Of a DNA stretch of 64,000 bases, positions 13,501 to 26,300 are shown in pieces (positions within the stretch are counted from its first letter, which is position 1; the number at the start of each line of letters is the position of its first letter). Under the pieces are notes generated by a model. The model did not search any database. It was not told the DNA's origin and saw nothing but the letters and a program-made list of their open reading frames with translations. The translations under genes were made by a program, and so were the position numbers. Source of the stretch: Dromaius novaehollandiae (Eukaryota > Chordata > Aves > Casuariiformes > Dromaiidae); the NCBI RefSeq assembly GCF_036370855.1, contig NC_088112.1:12888469-12952468 (forward strand), in the 5' to 3' direction.

Positions 13501-16500
13501 TCTGAAGTTTTGTTATGGCAATTTCTGGGCTTGCATAAAGGTGCTTGGCTACTGGAGCAGATCTAGAGCATGGTAAAGGGCCTGGAGCCTGGGGTGTTGC
13601 ACAGGAATTAACAGCTGCCTTGGAAATGATCCAGCCAAATCTGAACCATCCGAGGGGATGATCCACCTACAATCTTCTTACCAGGCAAACTGGGCTGGGT
13701 GTCTATGCTGGTTACTAAGACATTCACAGGGAGGGAAAAGGACTTTGATCGTGGTCCAAAGGTTTGTGTGTTTGGTCAAATGGCTGTTGAATGCAAAATG
13801 TGAAACTACTGTGGAGTAGGGTCCAGAGCCCAGGTTTCCTTTTCACTGGATCTTGCTCACTGGATTCTGCCAGTACTTTCTCTCTCTCTCTGCCACCCTT
13901 AAACCTGGATCTTTCTTTCACAATAGCCCAGCTCCAGACAGATGGAAGAAAATGGCCCTACTCCAGAGTGGCCAGGCAGTCAGCCACTTTCCTGGGAAAG
14001 TGGGTTTAGACCCGCTCAAGAGAAGCGTGGAAATGAATTCCCTATTTCCAAAGCATGAGCACATGCAGTGACTCACACATCATTTTATAAAGGAGAAATT
14101 CCACCAGCAGCACCTCCATTTCCTCTGGTCATGTTTAAAAAGAAGGCAGCAGCCATTGCATTTTATAGGAAAGTCAGTATCGAGGCATAGTACCACCTTG
14201 AGGGCAAGTTACAGGTTGAGCCTCTTTGAAGGTGACCACCAGCTGCATGCCTCACTTCTGGATCTTGGTAGGGCTCAAAGATGATGCAACAGGATGAAAG
14301 CAGCTGAATCTGTTAAGACTGTGGATTTTATTAACCCACAAGCAGAACTGCCAAGAAGTACAACCTTTTGACAGTTGGGAAAATTTAATGTGGGAAAACA
14401 GCACTGGTAGAGTTTGGTGCCAGGTAGCAGCCTGGGTGAGGAGGAGGCACAAAAAGCAACTTTGGATCTCTGTTTCTAGCTTGCTGTGGCTTCACTTTTG
14501 TCTCAGCTGAGGGGTTTTTAGAAAAGCTCTCTGAAGTCAGGAGATTTATATTTTATTTCCAAACAGAACAAACTTTACTGAAAATAGCATGGATTTTTAC
14601 CAGGTCAATACAATTTATGAGTAAATAGGAGATGTTTAAACCTAATTCTGCATAAATAGCCCCAGCAGGGAAGTAGTGGAGCCTGCTAAAGAAATGATCA
14701 ATTTTTAATGAATCTTCATCAGAAAATGTAACATCAGCCAAGGAGATCTCAAATCTTTCTTGCAGAGGGTAGAAAAAGGAACACATTGCAAATGTGAGCC
14801 TATCTATGGACAGACTTGCAGACTTTACTCTTTCTAAAAGAATTCACACCACCCTATCCTAAAAGTGAGGCTCAGATTCAGGATAATTAACCAGAGACAC
14901 CAGTGCTATACCCAGTTAAAAGACCACAGTTTGGAAGGTGATCTGAATTACGCAACAGTGGAGCAAATCTGACAAGCGCTAATCCAGCAGCCACTGCTGC
15001 CTGAGCTGCAGCAGAAGCAGAAGGCATGGAGACAGGGCAACATCACAACGTGCCGGACCCAAAAATCAAGGCTGCTAGAGGAGACAGACCCTATGTAATA
15101 GCAATTTGGGCAACACTTCAGTACATTTACAGGTACAGAGGAAATCAGTTACTCTAATAAACATCTGGTCAAAGCCCTAGTGTGTTTTCATATGGATTCC
15201 TTTGCATTTGCTCTGCTCTGTTATGAGCTGTTCTATTTATTGCTAGGAAGGTTTATGACTGTCTGAAGACCTCAGATCTCTATCCCTCAAACCAGCACCT
15301 CTTTCCAGAGCACCAAGAAAAAACTAGCTTGAACGCTGGCTTTACTACCTTGAGCCAAAATTCACATGCTAATCACCTTTTAACAACCTTTCCTTCCCTG
15401 ATTTTCAGCTACCTCCCGTACACTGATGATTGCAGTCTGTCAATTAATGCAAAGAAGAAATCCCTTCCTAGGCCTTTTAAGACCATTTTTTCAGGCTCCC
15501 TGACTGCAGAGGACTTACTTGGAACAAACAGTTTCAAGATAGGGGGAAAGAAGTACTTAAATAACACTTAAGTCACCTGCAAGTTTTCCTGGGCTTGAAC
15601 TGGTTGTTGCCTCACAAAGAAATGTGCCTCACACCCACTGCATTCGGAGGCAAAGGCAGACTGAGCATCCTTCCCATTGCCAACCTGCACTTGTTATTCA
15701 TTTCCCCATTAGAGGAGCCCGTAGAAATTTCTCTGAAAAAAAAGGAAATGGGGTAAGCAAAAGAAGCTCATTGTCCCATCAGCACCAGCCAAAGAGCTTC
15801 TCTGCCAAGGAGCTGTGGCAGATATAGCTGAATATATCCCTGCTTCTTTGCAATTCGTCCCCCTCCTTAGGGTGTTTCTAACAGTAGGAGAAGGAGCCCT
15901 CCCCTCTCCTCCCTCACTCCTTGGACACGACATCTCTAACCTGACAAAAGATGTTTGCTTCATTTTATATAACTTTATTCGTCTGACTTTCCAATTGGTT
16001 AACAGCCCTTATCAGCAAATAAAAGCGTCCTGCAGCAGATGAGCAAAGTGATTGAGAAAGCCATAAAAACTGAAAGGAAAAAAGCTGTCTGTAGTTAAAA
16101 CAAGCCTCAGCTCCTGCTCCCCAGCAAACTCCCCCAGTAAATATAGAGAACTAACAGGTTTATTATCCTCCCTTTGATTATATGTCATTATCACAGTATT
16201 GTTTTCCCGCATACCAATTCCTTCATAGCTCCCATTTGCAATAAAGCACATGGATTTGGGTTCTTTTTAAAGATTAATAGACATGGCTGCCCTCGCACTC
16301 CAAACTTGTAAAGCAGCTGAATATTACTTTTGAAATTCCAGATTCAAAGCCCTGAAATTTATCTACTATGGCTGGAAGTGAGCTTCCTAAGATGTGAATT
16401 ACAGCAGGGTTTCACGGAGGGAGAAGATTAGCAGTGGACTAGCATCACTGTGGCCATAGAGAAATGAGACTTTTTGAAGGAAAATTCTTCATTAAAAAAC

Positions 16501-19500
16501 CTCCTAAAAATAGTGACCATTTTTGATTAAAAATTAGGGGAAGAACCTAGAAGAAGTAAAAACATCCTACTTAGAAATTTTTAAAAGGAAACTTGAACTT
16601 CAGCACCAAGTGATGTCCTGCAACTACATTTGGCTAAACTCCATTTTGAAAGCGAGTAGGAAGCTCTATCCGAAACAAAGTGCGCCCCTACTGCGCAAAG
16701 AAAACGGTTTATCCACATAGGAGCAAACCTTGTCTCCACGTCTGGCTTGGAAGCACACGGACTGGTGTAGAGGAAGGCAGATGGAGGACGGAGGTTGAGA
16801 GCCCAGCACTGCTCTCGGCTCACTGGTTGTGGGCTAGTGCGGGTTTTCAGGATGCAAAAGGAGAAAAACACACATGCATGCATGTATACAGCAGCAGCGA
16901 GTCCATGGCCTCTAGGAGCTCTCTTGCCAACCTCAGAATGCTTCATTTTAGCTCTAGTTATTATGTCTGCATTTAGGATTCATTGCTATGCTGCCGGTCC
17001 TCACGAATTCCTCCCATGTGCATGTGCCTCTCTCATCCATTTCTATCAGCATCCCACTGAAATTTATTATTAGTTAAGAATTAATAGACACTGGGAAGTA
17101 TAATGTTACATTTTTCTCTTATCTTCTGGTGCTCAGAAGCATTTCATGCAGCAGATCAAGCATTAAATCTGTCATGTAAACACATTAGTTTGTCATGTAA
17201 TGCATTATGATCGCACACTACCAGGGAAATGAAAAGCACTTAATGGCTTGTGTTTGATGTGTACTGTCAACAAAACTCAGGAAGAATTTACAAGGTGTTG
17301 TAGTTTAATGAGTACCTGTTTAATAGGGCTTGCCATATCATTCAAAAATGTGGCTTTACAGGAGACATGTGATACAATGAATTTCAGTGTGAATTATAAA
17401 GCCCAATCTAGAGCTCAGGCAAAGATAATAAGATCCAGGGGGCTGTTTATAAGTGATAAATCATGAGTATTTCTTGTTTTCTCTTAGAATATTCCTCTCT
17501 CCTTCATCAGGATTTGCGAAACTGCAGACATCATATCTGAAAGTGCCATCCAGTATCTCTGTATTAGAAAATCCATTTCTTTTGTAGAATAATTCAACTG
17601 TGGAAGGGAAATGGATGAACCAGAGAAGACAGATGAGTGAGTTGATAAATGTGAACACTACGGCAGATTCAGCCACTGGCAAACCTAGCAAATTTTAAAG
17701 AGTTAACTAAGGGCTTGGGAAAGCTTCAGTGAGTGGATATTGAATGGGGAATCTCCACCCAGCAGAGTCCTCATATAAGGCTCCCACACCTGGACAGAGG
17801 TATCACAACAACAGCACAAAAAAGGCAAATATACAAATGCAGTTGGAATTTCTTTTCCCTTCCTGCCCACTGGAAGTTGCTGGGAATGCTTCCTGCACAG
17901 CTTAGCAAACCAAACAGGCTAGGATGCAATGGCCTCACAGGGAGAAGCTTGGAGACAAATTCCAGCCTAGTCGTCAGCCCACAGAGGAACTGCCTGGGCA
18001 GGGTTTGTGCTGCAGTAAGAGAGGTGCTGTAGGTTCGCAGTATCTTGCTTTCCTCATTAAGACTGGTTAAAGCTGTTCCTGACTTTGCCTCCCTGGTCAT
18101 GCTGCTAGGACTGAGCCATGCTCTGCAGAGTGACCTAAATGGGCAGTGCTGACTCTGTTGTGAGAGAACCTCCCCATCTCCATAATCATTACATCCATGT
18201 TGGGCAAGTCTCAACAGATTTAATAAACCAGCTCTACTTCTCATCATTACTGGACAGTTTTCTTTCCCTGGAAGTCTGGCTGAAGTACACAACCAGTGCA
18301 GAGCAGGCTCCAGAGGAAAGCAGATGCACTTAGCCATCACCTATCTATATTCTCCAGCTGTGGCATCTATGTTCCTCCTTCCCTTGGTGGCAGAGCGATT
18401 TACTAGCACCATAACTTCATCTCAGACATGGGTATGGTGAACACATTCCCCAACTTTGTAAACTAAGTGACCAAGAAAAAGGAGAAGGGACCTGTCAAAG
18501 GCTCCTCTTTCCAATTCTATGACCAAATCATTTAATGGCCATTTAATGCCAAATCATCTGCACGTTTCAGATCTCCTGCAGTCTCCAATTCTCTACTGTC
18601 TCCTCTGTGATGTGATACAGCAGCTTCAGAGCCATTTGAGATGCTCAGATCAGCAATGCTAGAGGTGCCCAGAGCATTACCATTAACACTGGAGCTCCAA
18701 GGTTGAATGAGCTTGTCGGAAGTGTTGGTAGACTAAGACTGGTGCAAATCAGCAGGTTGGTAAGATCCTTGCCCACAGCTGATAAGCTAGTCTTCTACAG
18801 AGACAGCATGGTACATTCTACTGGAACTCTTTAATTTATAGCTACTGCATACTCTTTCCTAACTATTAATGATGCCACTGGGGAAAAAGAAAAACCACTT
18901 CTAAAAAGCTGGAATGACACTATCCTAAAGAAGAAGATAGGGACCTGATCCCACTTCAAGGACAATATAGTGTTACTAACTTCAGAGATAGCCATGCTCC
19001 CCAGAGCTCGTCCATCTAGGACAGAGCCTTCACACCTAATGGGAGGGATGAGGTTTGATAGAGCTGGGACTACAGTGGTCTTTTACCTAACTGTACTATC
19101 AAATCCAGATAGCAGACAAAAAGCCTTAAGGTGTAAGTCCCTATGACATGGGTCCAGGGTCTCACACCTAGCCAGCAATACCCAGCTGAGCTCTGATGCT
19201 CTCTCATGAAACGGGCACCACGGACTTGCCCTTTGGTGGGCCAAGTCACTTTACAGAGTCCCTCTCTCACTCCCTCTGATGACTGTGGAGTGAACCAAGG
19301 GTAACCACACACCAAGTGATTCCAAGTTAGAGTCCCTTCACCTCCTGGCACATAGTTCACAGCATAGAGTCTTACAAACCTCTCCTCAGAGGGCTTTGGT
19401 TAGAATTCAGCCAGCCCTGATTCAATTAAAAGCTCTAAGTTATTAGTATTAACAAAATTTACTGCTCTCCTTTTACAAATGTTTTGCATTTGTATGCATT

Positions 19501-20008
19501 CTTTAAGCACAGATCATCATGAATTTTTCTGGTATTCATGAGGTTGCAATTTGTGTATTTCCATAATTACCTCATCATATTATCCGTTAGATAATGAACA
19601 AAGGGCATAAAACACCAAGCAGAATTCAAAAGAAGCATTGACTAACCATTCCATTGAGAGATTGATTTCCCCTTGTCCTTGAAGCAGAGCTCACAGAAAA
19701 GTCCCAAGAAAGACCTCTATCCCTGGCATCTGCTGAGGCTTGTGGGTCAAAAGTAGTATCAGTGCTTGATCATTACAATCTGTGGGACTTGCCCTACTCC
19801 ATGTGCTAATGTGCATTGGTCAAGTTCTCTGCACAGTTCCCTTGAGCATAAGAGAGCTATGTCATGTTCATTAGAAGCTAACTGAGGTATTTCAGCCTAG
19901 GAAATCATAATCATTTCAATTCCAACAGTTTTTAAAAGTAGGACATCACTGAGACCTGAAGTGCTCATACAAACACCTTTGGCATTCCAGATCTGAGAAT
20001 AGCTAATC
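10581..20008. other. Non-coding stretch with weak exon candidates
   Basis: No complete gene is visible. If gene B really ends near 10.5 kb this would be its intronic DNA; otherwise it is intergenic. Two exon-like segments on the minus strand are worth recording. One is 11486-11522, with a strong acceptor CTTCTTCACAG and 37 nt to a GT. The other is 12920-12968, listed separately. A 189-codon open frame at 17771-18340 has no domain and is not called. Confidence 0.45.
12920..12968 (-). other. Alternative ENIY-encoding terminal exon candidate
   Basis: On the minus strand, after a possible acceptor CTTTAGTGAAG, 49 nt read TLQENIYLD and then TGA. The phase (2) is the same as that of the last exon of gene A. 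The ENIY core again matches the TIM tail Tyr motif. The acceptor has a competing AG five bases upstream that would put a stop in frame, so the exon is doubtful. It could be a rival tail, a relic, or coincidence. Confidence 0.15.
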
Positions 20009-20310
20009 AAAGAATTAGAGAATAGTTGGGGCTGGAAGGGGCCTCTGGAGATCATCTATTCCACCCCTACTCCCCTTCTGATCAAACAGGGTCAGGCTGA
20101 GCAGGATGCCCAGGACCATGTCATCAGGTTTTGAATATCTCCAAGGACCCAGACTCCACAGCCTCTCTGGGCAACCCGTTCCAGCGTTCATCCAACCTCG
20201 CAGTAGAGAAGTGTTTTCATGTGTTCAGCTGGAAGGCCCTGAGGACTGATCACAACCCTCTGAGACCAGCAGTTCAGCCATTTTTCAATCCACCTCACTG
20301 CTCGGGCAAT
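20009..20310 (-). mobile_element. CR1-type LINE 3' fragment
   Basis: Read on the plus strand this is the reverse complement of a CR1 3' end. It starts with an ATAGTTGGGGCTGGAAGGGGCC-like stretch, then a TGGAGATCATCTA block, then the CCACAGCCTCTCTGGGCAACC block and TTCCAGCGTTCATCC. These blocks are typical of avian CR1 copies. It is a 5'-truncated, diverged copy with no open reading frame of its own. The right boundary is approximate. Confidence 0.85.
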
Positions 20311-23300
20311 TGGGCCCATAATTACTTGGACAAAAGGGCCCTCATTCCAGGTCACTGCCACTGCCTTCTCTAAAGAAAAGTTTGACTTGATCCTAGACTA
20401 ACCAGGCCCAGACTTCATGGATATTTCACTAGTGCACTGGAAGGAGAGGGAAGAAGAGGCAGAGATGAATTTCATGTACATAAAATCCTTTCTGTGTACT
20501 TCAGAATGAATACAGATTTAAAATTAACCAGTTTAGTTCACTGCTGGGCAAGTAATCTAAAGTGTTAAATAAATAATTCATCCCAGCAACATACATCACT
20601 GTGTGGCTAGGCCTATGACGCAGACCATATCAGGTGTTCTTGTCTAGTGTAAAAGAGACAACTTAATTCAGTATGAAGTGAATAATCCAAAAAATCCCAT
20701 AAATGATTCATCACTGGATTAAAAGCTATGGATTTGCCTATAGAAATTCTCTGCCTGGCATTAAATATGCATATGATTGTGTGGTGTATGTTAACTACTG
20801 AATGGCTTAGTTAAGAATGACACCAGCTCTGGTGCTTGAAAGCAACTCTGAAGCTACGAACCTTCATTAGATGTACATCCAAGCATGAAAAAGGTTATCT
20901 TCACAGATTTGTGCTGTAGCATTAGTAGTAAATAAGGAGAAGGCAAACATCATACATGGTTCAAATTTGGCTGAGCAGATTTACGCCCTTGAAAAGGCGG
21001 AGCATTGCCTTCCACCTACTTTTTGTACCAACATAGATTCACTAATATCACTTAAACTACATTGCACATACACCAGGACATGAGAGAGAAGAGTCAGTGG
21101 TACTGGTAGTTTTTTGTTCTATAAGACATAAGTGTAGACAGAACTCATTCCCTTGTTTGGATCACTCTGTGCTTTAAGGACATCAGGAGATGCAAGATAA
21201 TTTCTACCATTTTCCTTTCTTCTAGGCATCAAGAGCTAGCGGCCATCTTGCTAGAAGGCTACCTCACTAGGCCCACTGAAATGTGCATGTCTTGCCTTTT
21301 ATATTGACTTTATCTCATAGATTTCTTCCAAAGCATCCAGGAACCTGGGTCTAGGGGTGCACAAAATATGAACTGTTCCTCCAGAAAACAGCTCCAATCA
21401 AAGCATTTCTTCCAACATATAATGCTCATTTTGAGGCAGTGTTTGAAGAGCAAAGAAGATGTGTGAGAAGGATGAATTTTATTCCTTCTCCTCCGCACCC
21501 CAAAAGGAAAAAGGTAAGTCCAGTGAGATCTCTTCCCCTTTTAAAGAAAAAAGTGAGGCTTTTAGAAGTGAAGACACTTTTTCATTTTATATTCCCCCCT
21601 CAGCTCCCACCCTTCCTCTTTTCTTAGATAGAAAAACATTCTCTTGTGCATTTTTGACAAAGCAGTAGAACATACAGCTTGTTTCCACCTTAGAAAAAAA
21701 ATCCCATATTTGGAACTGGTTGATTCCCCTTCCCCTTGAAGGGTCAGCATTTGAAAGACTAAAGAAAGTCAATGAGCTTGTACCAGAGGACATTTCCCAA
21801 TGCTCTCCTCCCCAGTCCTTTCAGTGTTTTTTGCCCAGCCAGACTGTACCCATCTCCCCAGTGCCCTGCGGCCTCCTACCTCAGCTTCTAATCAGTGGGA
21901 GCTCTTAGGCTGAGGTAAGCCACAGGGTGAGAAAATGAAGGATTCTCTGTATGAAGCCCTCACTCTAAATTCGGTCTCTTAGGTCTGAGCACTCCCAAAC
22001 CTGGTCATTTTGAGGGTCTCTTGCAAGGGTCACTCCCCCCCCCCCCCTTTTTTTTTTTTTTTTTTTTTTAAAGTGAGCTTTATAGCAGGTGGGAGTGGGT
22101 GTGGACACAAGCTATGGGATGGTTAGAGGTTACATTTCCTATGCCAGCTCACTGCTGCCCAACATGCCCCAGCATGGCTGCTGGAGATGCTGAGTCCTGG
22201 ACTGTGTATTCAAGTTAGTAAGGGCACCCAAAGCCGCTCTGCTCCCGGCTGGGGTTAGAAATCAGTGGGAAGAACAAGCCACAGAGTGCATGGGCACCAC
22301 ATCCTCAGGAGCACAGAGAAACAAGCATTACTGAGACACGCAGGAAATTGTTTAACCACAGGTGCAGCAAAAGAGAAGCAGGATGTGTCAGCCAGCAGCT
22401 AGGCCAAGCCTGCCGAAAATGCACCAGGCCATGGGTCAAGCTCTCAGCCCAGGACCTCTGGCTACACGGGAAACTTCTGCATTTATTCTACTTGGTGGCA
22501 GTGAATCTGCATCACTTTTTACAGTCTCTTCCAACTCCAGCTGTTTCTCTGCTTCGTCTCTGCAGCTCGATTTTGCCACCTGCTGTCATGTGAGTGTCAA
22601 TACTTCCCATTTCCTTTCTACCGGGATAAAATTTTCCACTTTTTCATGCATTCATCTCACACTGTGTGGTTATCTCTGTTCCTTCCCCAAGTCCCATGAT
22701 GCTATTTATTCTTATTTCTAATTTCCTATGTACTCCGCCACATTCTTTTCTTCTGCTTGCTATTTCTTAATCTCCAATTAGATTCCACCTTTAAAACCCA
22801 GAGATTTATTTATATTAACCTTAAAAAATGCCTAGAAAAGCACATTAAGACTCGGAAACAAACCCAGAGAAGTAATGAAATGTGCTGCTGAGAGGGAAAG
22901 GGACCATCAGAGCAGTCAGCTCCAATAAAGTCTGTTAAGACAGGTCTCCTATTAATCTCAAAATAATGTTTTAATTCATTCCTCTAGTTTCTCTTTAAAG
23001 TATTTATATTCCTATCTCAACCTCTGCCTATTTCTTTTCCCAGCATTTTACCCCTGTTTTCTCATTAGCCAGTACCATGTCCCAAAATGCTCAGATCCCC
23101 CTTTTTAATTACTTTTCTCTACCACTTCCATACTAATCAGGTGTTCAGTCATTATCTCTTTACGTCAGACCTCATTTAACCAATTTAATCCGTCTTTCTG
23201 ATACAGACAATTGTCCACAAAGTACTGGGGTCCGCTGAAAATTATTACACAGATGAAAAGCTAAGTCCTTCATTAATTAACCACCTTGCTCCATGGAGCA

Positions 23301-26300
23301 GAGCCAGACTCCCCAGACATAACCCCATTTAGGCCTAACACAGATTTTCAATGAATTAAAAGCCACTTATGTTTAGCCACAGGCTCCCTGTGCAAACCAA
23401 TAAACACTGCAATAGGTTTAGTAGTTCAGAGCACTGGAGAGGTGTTAAACCCCGATGATTTCAGGTCTTCATGTTTTGCGGTTGGAGAGGTGGCAAGAGC
23501 CAAAATCTTGGAAGATTTGAGTTTGGGGCAAATGCATGGTAATTTCAAAGCAAATGACTTTCCTTGTTGACAAGCCTCTGGAAGCTGCAGGAGCCCAGCG
23601 GGAAGGTGTGTGCATGGGGGTAGACCATGCAGGGGACATTCGCTTTCCTGAGTTCAGCAGGCAGCAACAAGTGATAGGAAAATAAGAAATTGCTCTCTAT
23701 AGCTCCAGCCACAGGCTCTAAGTCCTTCCCCGGTCCATCCCTATGGGCAAGCTGGAGCTCCAGGAATGAAAGGGGAAGCCAGGAGGCACACACTGGAACA
23801 ACCCTGAACAGGCAGCGAGAGGTCCGATGCTTTCGCCGGGGGGTTCCCAGGCCGAGCAGAGCGCCTTGCGCGGGGTGTCTCCTTGCGTGGGAGCAGGAAG
23901 CACCCGCCAGCCTCAGCAGCTCTGCTCCCACACAGGCATTGCTCAGTGGGGACCTGCCTTTAGACAGCCCTCAACCAAATCCTGCTCTTGAGCAACCTAC
24001 TCCATAGTGGCAAGGCTTTTTTCCAGCAGCTCATGGTGAAACCAGGGCCTGAGGAAGATCGTGCAAATGTAGAGGGAGTAAACAAGCTGAGCCTGGAGTC
24101 GAGGCAGGGTTAGAGACCCCTGGGGAGAAGCTGCCAAGCTTCTGGAGCAGCCATGCCTGCAAGTGCTTGCCAAGAGTGGAGACTGCTGTTCCCATCGCCC
24201 ATCTGGAAACTTGCACCCACCAACACCGCAGCACCCATCTGACTGCAGCTGGCAGGGTGCGGGTTCCCTTTCTCAAAAGGAGCTTTTAGTCTGAAGCCCT
24301 GGCCAGTGTAGGGCTTTGCAGCTTATATTTTATGTGCTGTTCTAAGCCACTTGCTGGAAGGCTTTCTTGGCTGCAATACTTTATGTTTACTAAAACACAC
24401 ATCTTTGCCTTCCAAGGTCTTTCGGAAATAAAGACCAACATTACCGGATGCCAATGACATACTCTCTGTCAGTTTACCCCCCCTCCCTTTCTAAAAACCT
24501 GCTGCTTTCATCCAATTTTTCCTTACTAGACCTAGAAACTACATTTGGGGGCTTCTGCTGTTTCTAGAAAATAGCACTTTTCCCTCCAGCTACATTTCAA
24601 AAGGTTTACTTTAACCTTCCACTGGACATACTGACAGCCAGGGTCAGTTCTTCAGGAATTACTTCAACATATTTTCATTTAAAGATATCCCTCCCTTGCT
24701 TGCAATTGCCACTCTAAACCCAAACCTCAGTCTCAGTAATGGGGATGGATAAAGAAATAAATAAAAATGCTCAGCAACATAAGTTACACTTGCAGCTTCC
24801 CTACAGCGTTTCTAGGCTGTTGTTCCACATGGCTGATCAGATCAAACTCACTTTGTTCGCTCTTGCTTCTCCTGCAGCTCCCCAAAGCAGGACCTGCAAA
24901 TCCAGCCAGCCCCACAGAGAAGGCACTGGAACCTGCCCCAGTGCAAACCAGCCCTGCTCTGAGGGTGTTATTAGTGCAGAGCTAATTAATACCAGCAAAA
25001 GGATTGGCCCAGCCCTGCTAATTGGAAGCTGCAATGAAGATCTGGTTGGCTTAATTAGCAGGTTTCTTTTTTCTTAAAGAAAAAGCAATTTTGTTTGTGT
25101 TCTTTTAGAGAAGTACCTGTCTGATTTTTTTTTCTCCCTTTTATTCCTTGCAGATCTGTGTGGGATTCGTGCCTGGAAGCAGCACTGGGAGCCAGGCCCG
25201 GGGCCAGCACACAAGCTGTGCCCTGATGCTGGGGCAGCTGCGATAGCCAGCGCTGCACTGCCCCGTCTCAGCTGAGTGACTCTGGCTCGTGCGCCTGCAG
25301 GCCACATCCTCTCCTTGGCTGCTCTGCTCCACGCCAGTGTGGCACCACTAGACCAGTGCAGGCAGTGGGGTGATGAAACCCTGGGAGCCAAGTGAGGTTA
25401 AGAGGGAGACCAAGGAGGAACTTACCCAGCCTCTCCCTGGGGCAAACCACAGCATGGACCAGGAGAAGACGCTGCAGCGTCAAAATGTCTCACCACAGCC
25501 CTGAGTGTGACTAAGGGGGAAGTCCAGGTCTGCCATGCCGTGTTTTCTTCTGCTCAAATGCTGTCTACACAATATGCTTTTACTTCTAGTGCTCACTGCC
25601 TGGAGTTAGCAACGTCAGGATTTTCTCTTGTAACCAAGAACTTTCTCCCATGCAAGCCATTACCCTCATCACTGCAGCAGAGTTGCAAGGACCCCAACTG
25701 CATGTATTAAAGCTCTGAAATGTATCCCATAGCTAGTCCTTCCTGAGTGAGCCTGCATGGCCAGTGCTGCTGTGGTGACTCCCCATAGGTTGGTTACTGA
25801 CATAGTCTGTTTTTCAAAGCCTAAACCTTGACCCAGCTGAAACACAGGCAAAAGTGCCCTCAGGAAAGGTGTGATTAGTGCTATGAAATAGTGCCTGTCA
25901 TGCTATTGCATGCTGCCAGCCAAGCTGCCCTTCAGGCACCCAAAGGCTCCAATTTTCTGAGCTGAGAAGAAGGTGAGATTCACACTGCAGAGCTATCATT
26001 GCAGACAGATGAGAGGGCTTGAGGAGGACAGGGAGGATTTCACGTCTCTCTTGAGAATGACTGTGTTGTGCTGCCTGCAGCCTCGGCTCCTGCTCAGGCA
26101 ACCTGAGGTCAAGCTGAGGCTTGTGGTCCAAGACAGGCTGATCCCTCTAAGTGTATGCTAAGCACACACTTGCCCATGTGGTCCAGACTGTCCCAACTGT
26201 CTCTATCCTCAGCATGAGCCCTAAGCACAAATTGATGACTAAGCATGAAAACAGCTCCAACCTACTTGCCAGGTCTGCCATGCCAAAGTCCTGGAAACAA

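Noticed and set aside
17771-18340. 189-codon open frame on the minus strand
   Set aside because: No domain, no splice context, no family resemblance. One open frame of this length is expected by chance in 64 kb read in six frames.
23545-23931. 128-codon minus-strand frame
   Set aside because: No domain and another frame of similar length overlaps it on the opposite strand; composition effect.
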